A stretch of 52,188 nt of DNA from positions 1 to 52,188 of the forward strand of contig NZ_ASXG01000005.1 in NCBI RefSeq assembly GCF_000411975.1. The letters are read 5' to 3'. A program made the translations under genes and the position numbers. This document shows positions 49,267 through 52,188 of this stretch, piece after piece (within the stretch, counting starts at the first letter, position 1; every line of letters starts with the position of its first letter). This stretch comes from Amycolatopsis orientalis DSM 43388. Lineage in GTDB: Bacteria > Actinomycetota > Actinomycetes > Mycobacteriales > Pseudonocardiaceae. A model generated the notes under the pieces. It was not told the origin of the DNA, searched no databases, and worked only from the letters and a program-made list of their open reading frames with translations.

Positions 49267-50706
49267 TCAGCTCAGGTAGGAAGCCGCGAACTCGACCAGC
49301 GTCCGCGCCGCGAACCCGGACGCGCCGGGCACCACGTCGTCGTACGCCTTGTCCGCGCGCGCCGGGCCCGCGATGTCCAGGTGCGCCCACGGCAACCCGG
49401 CCGTGAACTCGCGCAGGAACAGCGCCGCCATGATCCCGCCGGGACCGCCGGGTGCCTGCCGGACGTCGCCGAGCTCGCCCTCGACACCGGTCGCGTAGTC
49501 CTCGACCAGCGGCATCCGCCACCACGCCTCGCCGGCGCGGGCGCCCGCCTCGATCACCCGGGCGGCGAGGTCGTCGTCGGTCGCGAAGACGCCGCCGGTG
49601 CGCAGGCCCAGCGACACCTTCATCGCGCCGGTCAGCGTGGCCGCGTCGACGATCAGGTCCGGCTTGAACTGGGCGATTCCGTAGGCGAGCGCGTCGGCCA
49701 TCACCATCCGGCCCTCGGCGTCGGTGTTGCCGATCTCGGTGGTCTTGCCGCCGTAGTGGCGCACGATGTCGCCCGGCCGGTACGAGCCGCCGGAGACGTG
49801 GTTTTCCGCCGCCGGCACCAGCGCGGTGACGCGCACCGGCAGTTTCAGCTCCCCGATCGCGCGCATCGCGGCGATCACGGCCGCGCCGCCCGCCATGTCG
49901 GTGCGCATCAGGTGCATGCCGTCGGCCGGCTTCAGCGAAAGGCCGCCGGTGTCGAAGGTGATCCCCTTGCCGACGAACAGCAGGTGCTTCGTCGCGCCGC
50001 GCGGGCGGTGCGACATCTCGATCAAGCGCGGCGGCGAAGCCGAACCGCCGCCGACCGCCAGAACTCCGCCGAACCCCTTGTCAGCGAGCCACTTCTCGTC
50101 TCGCACGGTCACGTCGACCGTGCCGCCCAGCACCTTCGACGCGGTGTTCGCCAGCCAGGCCGGGTTCTTGATGTTCGACGGCGTGTTCGCGAGGTCGCGC
50201 GTAAAGGCAGCGGCCGCCGCGAGAACGCGTACGCGCGCGACGGCGTCTGCGTACGCGGGCACAGCGCGGTCGTGCGCGACGACGACGCGTACGGCGGGTA
50301 CCGGCGGCTTCGGCTCTGTCGTAGTGACCACGAACCGATAGCCGCCCAGCGACAGTCCAACGGCTAGCTCGGCGGCGTGCTCCGCAGTCGCGTCTTCGGG
50401 CAGTACGACCTGCACTGTCCGGATCGGACGGTTCTCGGCCGCTTCGCGAAACGAGCGCGCGAGCGCGGCGCCGGTCTTTCGAAAGTCCTTCGGCGCGCCT
50501 TCGCCGATACCGGCGACCCAGCGGGGACCATCGCCGTCTTCGGGCATTTCGCGCACTTCGGCGGTGCGTCCGCTCGACCCGTACGCAGCGCCTTCCTCCG
50601 CCTCGGCCGGCGCGACCAGCACTGCTCGCGGGATTCCGCGGCGCGTCGCGGCGACGACCTCGATTTCGGGCAGCTTCGTGGGAACGGGTGGTAGCGAGTT
50701 ACGCAC
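49267..50706 (-). CDS. pepA: Leucyl aminopeptidase (M17 family)
   Basis: A 479-aa M17 leucyl aminopeptidase. The C-terminal catalytic domain has the signature NTDAEGRMVMADAL (about 330-343) and the metal/active residues GKGITFDTGGLSLKP (about 253-267) and MRTDMAGGAAV. The N-terminal domain is more variable. It trims N-terminal residues from peptides in turnover and, in some bacteria, also binds DNA. The GTG at 50706 has a TAAGGT box 8 nt upstream and no ribosome site, so it is probably leaderless. The gene converges on map with a gap of only 8 nt. Confidence 0.93.
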   Translation of the reverse strand: MRNSLPPVPTKLPEIEVVAATRRGIPRAVLVAPAEAEEGAAYGSSGRTAEVREMPEDGDGPRWVAGIGEGAPKDFRKTGAALARSFREAAENRPIRTVQVVLPEDATAEHAAELAVGLSLGGYRFVVTTTEPKPPVPAVRVVVAHDRAVPAYADAVARVRVLAAAAAFTRDLANTPSNIKNPAWLANTASKVLGGTVDVTVRDEKWLADKGFGGVLAVGGGSASPPRLIEMSHRPRGATKHLLFVGKGITFDTGGLSLKPADGMHLMRTDMAGGAAVIAAMRAIGELKLPVRVTALVPAAENHVSGGSYRPGDIVRHYGGKTTEIGNTDAEGRMVMADALAYGIAQFKPDLIVDAATLTGAMKVSLGLRTGGVFATDDDLAARVIEAGARAGEAWWRMPLVEDYATGVEGELGDVRQAPGGPGGIMAALFLREFTAGLPWAHLDIAGPARADKAYDDVVPGASGFAARTLVEFAASYLS

Positions 50707-50714
50707 AGCGAGCA

Positions 50715-50720
50715 ACCTTA
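50715..50720 (-). promoter_or_regulatory. -10 box for leaderless pepA
   Basis: TAAGGT on the minus strand ends 8 nt before the GTG at 50706. Confidence 0.4.
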
Positions 50721-50736
50721 GGGCGCAGACGAACCG

Positions 50737-50764
50737 ACCCCGGCCTCCCAAGGGAGACCGGGGT
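50737..50764 (-). terminator. Hairpin terminator behind the DUF3117 gene
   Basis: Bases 50737-50749 pair with 50752-50764 at 12 of 13 positions (one C/A mismatch) around a 2-nt loop. It separates the DUF3117 gene from the pepA promoter on the same strand. Confidence 0.7.
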
Positions 50765-50794
50765 GCACAGTGGACAGAGCGGCGAGGGCGGAGG

Positions 50795-50962
50795 TCAGCC
50801 AGTGACCTCCTGCAGTGCGGCGCCGAGATCCTTCGCTTCCTCCGCGGAGAGCTCGACGACCAGCCGGCCGCCACCCTCCAGTGGCACCCGCATGACGAGG
50901 CCCCGCCCCTCCTTGGTCACTTCGAGGGGACCATCTCCGGTCCGGGGCTTCATGGCCGCCAT
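50795..50962 (-). CDS. DUF3117 small protein
   Basis: A 55-aa protein matching the DUF3117 family in length and content: MAAMKPRTGDGPLEVTKEGR, a RVPLEGGGRLVVELS strand pair and a final helix. The family is near-universal in actinobacteria and uncharacterised. The ATG at 50962 follows GGAGGGAG, which sets the start over a longer reading. Confidence 0.93.
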   Translation of the reverse strand: MAAMKPRTGDGPLEVTKEGRGLVMRVPLEGGGRLVVELSAEEAKDLGAALQEVTG

Positions 50963-51164
50963 AGCGTGCTCCCTCCGTCTCAACCGGCGCGCCCGGGTCG
51001 CGCACTCCCATGCCAGCCGGGTCTCGTCCCCCATTGTCCCTCATCAGCGCCCGGGCGCGAACGCGGACCGATCATTTGCCGCCGCATCGGTGCTGGTATG
51101 CCGCCCGCCGAGGGTGCGAGACTCAGTGCCGGAAACCCGAGCCGCCGCTTCAGAGGAGCATTTC

Positions 51165-51959
51165 GTGACCACATCCGACGTCCTGTTGACCGCCGACGCC
51201 GACGGCGTGCGCACCCTGCGGCTGAACCGGCCGGAGGCGTACAACTCGCTGACCGTCGAGCTCAAGGAGCGCCTGATCGCCGAGCTGCGCGCGGCCGCCG
51301 AGGACCCGGACGTCCGCGCGGTGGTGCTCACCGGCACCGGCAAGGCGTTCTGCGCCGGACAGGACCTCAAGGAGCACGTCGGCCTGCTGCAGGCGAACGA
51401 CCCGGCCCCGCTGCACACGGTCAGCGACCACTACAACCCGATCGTCAAGGCGATCACCGGGATGCCGAAGCCGGTCATCGCGGCGGTGAACGGCACCGCG
51501 GCCGGCGCCGGGGCGGCCTTCGCGTACGCGAGCGACCTGCGGATCGCGGCCGAGTCGTCGTCGTTCCTGATGGCGTTCGCGAACGTCGGGCTCGGGCCGG
51601 ACTCGGGCGCGTCGTGGACGTTGCAGCGGCTGATCGGGTACGGCCGGGCGGCCGAGCTGATGCTGATGGCGCGGACGGTGGACTCGGCCGAAGCGCTGCG
51701 GATCGGGCTCGTCGGTGAGGTCGTGCCGGACGAGGAGCTGGCGGCGCGGGCGCAGAAGGTGGCGGCGAAGCTCGCGGCCGGGCCGACGGTGGCGTACGCG
51801 AAGATCAAGAGCGTGCTGGCGGTGGCGGCGGAGTCCTCGCTGGAGGAGGCGCTGGACGCGGAGGACGCGGCCCAGACTGCGTTGGGGGCCACCGCGGATC
51901 ACACGGAGGCGGTGGAGGCGTTCGTGGGGAAGAGGAAGCCTCAGTTTCAGGGGAAGTGA
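51165..51959 (+). CDS. Enoyl-CoA hydratase/isomerase family protein
   Basis: A 264-aa crotonase-fold protein: RLNRPEAYNSLT near the start, the CoA/oxyanion segment GTGKAFCAGQDLKEH (about 60-74) and AAVNGTAAGAGAAFAYASDL (about 103-122). The usual catalytic glutamate pair is not clear: GLGPDSGASWTLQRLIG holds an Asp where one glutamate is often found, as in PaaG/PaaB-type isomerases. It may be an isomerase or ring-opening enzyme rather than a classic hydratase. The GTG at 51165 follows GAGGAG. Confidence 0.9.
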   Translation: MTTSDVLLTADADGVRTLRLNRPEAYNSLTVELKERLIAELRAAAEDPDVRAVVLTGTGKAFCAGQDLKEHVGLLQANDPAPLHTVSDHYNPIVKAITGMPKPVIAAVNGTAAGAGAAFAYASDLRIAAESSSFLMAFANVGLGPDSGASWTLQRLIGYGRAAELMLMARTVDSAEALRIGLVGEVVPDEELAARAQKVAAKLAAGPTVAYAKIKSVLAVAAESSLEEALDAEDAAQTALGATADHTEAVEAFVGKRKPQFQGK

Positions 51960-51967
51960 GGGAGCCG

Positions 51968-52188
51968 CGGGAGGTGAGCGGCGCAGCTGCGGGAGGTGAG
52001 TGGCGCAGCCGCCGAAAGAAGAGCGGCTGCGCCGCGAAAAGATAGGCGGCTGCGCCGCCTAAAGAAGAGTGCGGTGGGGCACCCCGAAGCTTGATTGTGC
52101 TGACGGTCTTGGGGTGCTTGTCAAGGCGGGAAAGATGCCTTGACAAGCACCCCAAGACCGCAGGGAGGCTTCGTATCGGGGTGCAGGG
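51968..52188 (+). repeat. Composite intergenic repeat, copy 2 (cut by right edge)
   Basis: F module: two 22-bp GAGGTGAG/GCGCAGC units (51968-52012), then palindromes GCGGCTGCGCCGC (52023-52035) and AGGCGGC-TGC-GCCGCCT (52044-52060) separated by AAAGA-rich spacers. A linker with CCGAAGCTTG follows, then core hairpin A (52104-52160) and block B (52167-52186). The order equals copy 1 read on its minus strand. The right part continues outside the window. No gene seen. Confidence 0.85.
52104..52160. repeat. A-module: perfect 24-bp core hairpin, copy 2
   Basis: Bases 52104-52127 pair perfectly with 52137-52160 around the loop GGGAAAGAT. The inner GGGGTGCTTGTCAAGGC arm and the loop match copy 1; base positions 4-7 of the arm are TCTT here and CACG in copy 1, with matching changes (AAGA, CGTG) on the other arm. 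Confidence 0.92.

Noticed and set aside
1..52188. Circular plasmid or phage with terminal overlap
   Set aside because: The end match has a mismatch, occurs a third time internally at 43794-43810, and the genes are core chromosomal types without replication or phage genes.

Overview
The window is a gene-dense, very GC-rich piece of actinobacterial chromosome. Several features point to a Pseudonocardiaceae-type organism, with Amycolatopsis my best guess by inference. These are the strong third-position GC, the many GTG starts, the leaderless starts with a TAnnnT box 6-9 nt upstream, and the actinobacterial families DUF3107, DUF3117 and DUF3152. There is also a trehalose-type LpqY-SugABC importer and a SigE/RseA/HtrA/TatB block. 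No rRNA, tRNA, transposase, phage gene or CRISPR array was seen. Two gene blocks follow orders I recall from Mycobacterium tuberculosis: moeZ to the rhlE/PQQ-like pair (Rv3206c-Rv3212), and methyltransferase-sigE-rseA-htrA-tatB-mrp-DUF1003-MgtE-like plus lpqY-sugABC-corA (Rv1220c-Rv1239c). This is therefore core chromosome rather than an island.

Layout. 0.4-5.3 kb: sulfur carrier activation (moeZ), a membrane-anchored DUF3152 protein with a metzincin-like motif, and a TetR flanked by two alpha/beta hydrolases. 5.3-10.1 kb: an unassigned P-loop ATPase, then a divergent module of TetR + DUF4873 against a diiron oxygenase and an alpha/beta hydrolase. Those last two genes are joined by three 38-bp tandem repeats, each a start-stop-coupled mini-gene. 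10.2-15.9 kb: DUF3107, ferritin-like protein, DEAD-box RNA helicase, and a large repeat-bearing single-pass protein with a PQQ-like outer domain. 15.9-20.7 kb: a repeat-expanded membrane protein, RecB-type nuclease, MarC, PHP phosphoesterase, PH-domain protein and a 61-aa protein. 20.9-26.7 kb: Nudix, DUF2332, MaoC, CorA behind a leader ORF, a 38-aa membrane peptide, metallophosphoesterase + ParB-like pair, and PspC. 27.2-33.3 kb: lipoprotein, LpqY-SugABC, stress-type membrane protein. 33.3-41.1 kb: acyl-CoA dehydrogenase, two DUF4190 proteins, SPFH protein, APH-like kinase, MgtE-N/CBS + DUF1003 + Mrp, lipoprotein. 41.3-46.2 kb: tatB, htrA, rseA, sigE, methyltransferase. 46.2-52.0 kb: MFS exporter/LysR pair, map, pepA, DUF3117, enoyl-CoA hydratase.

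The most unusual content is non-coding. A composite, modular intergenic repeat occurs at three places (1-386, 43527-44005 inverted, and about 51968-52188). Its core is a perfect 24-25 bp hairpin with a fixed 9-nt loop. Between the two complete copies, four consecutive base pairs differ on both arms while pairing is kept, which looks like compensatory change. Around it lie ordered modules of smaller palindromes. One palindrome type also occurs alone as the intergenic hairpin behind moeZ, near pspC, and between a lipoprotein gene and sugC. No protein gene in the window explains it. All family names come from reading motifs and recall; no database search was run.
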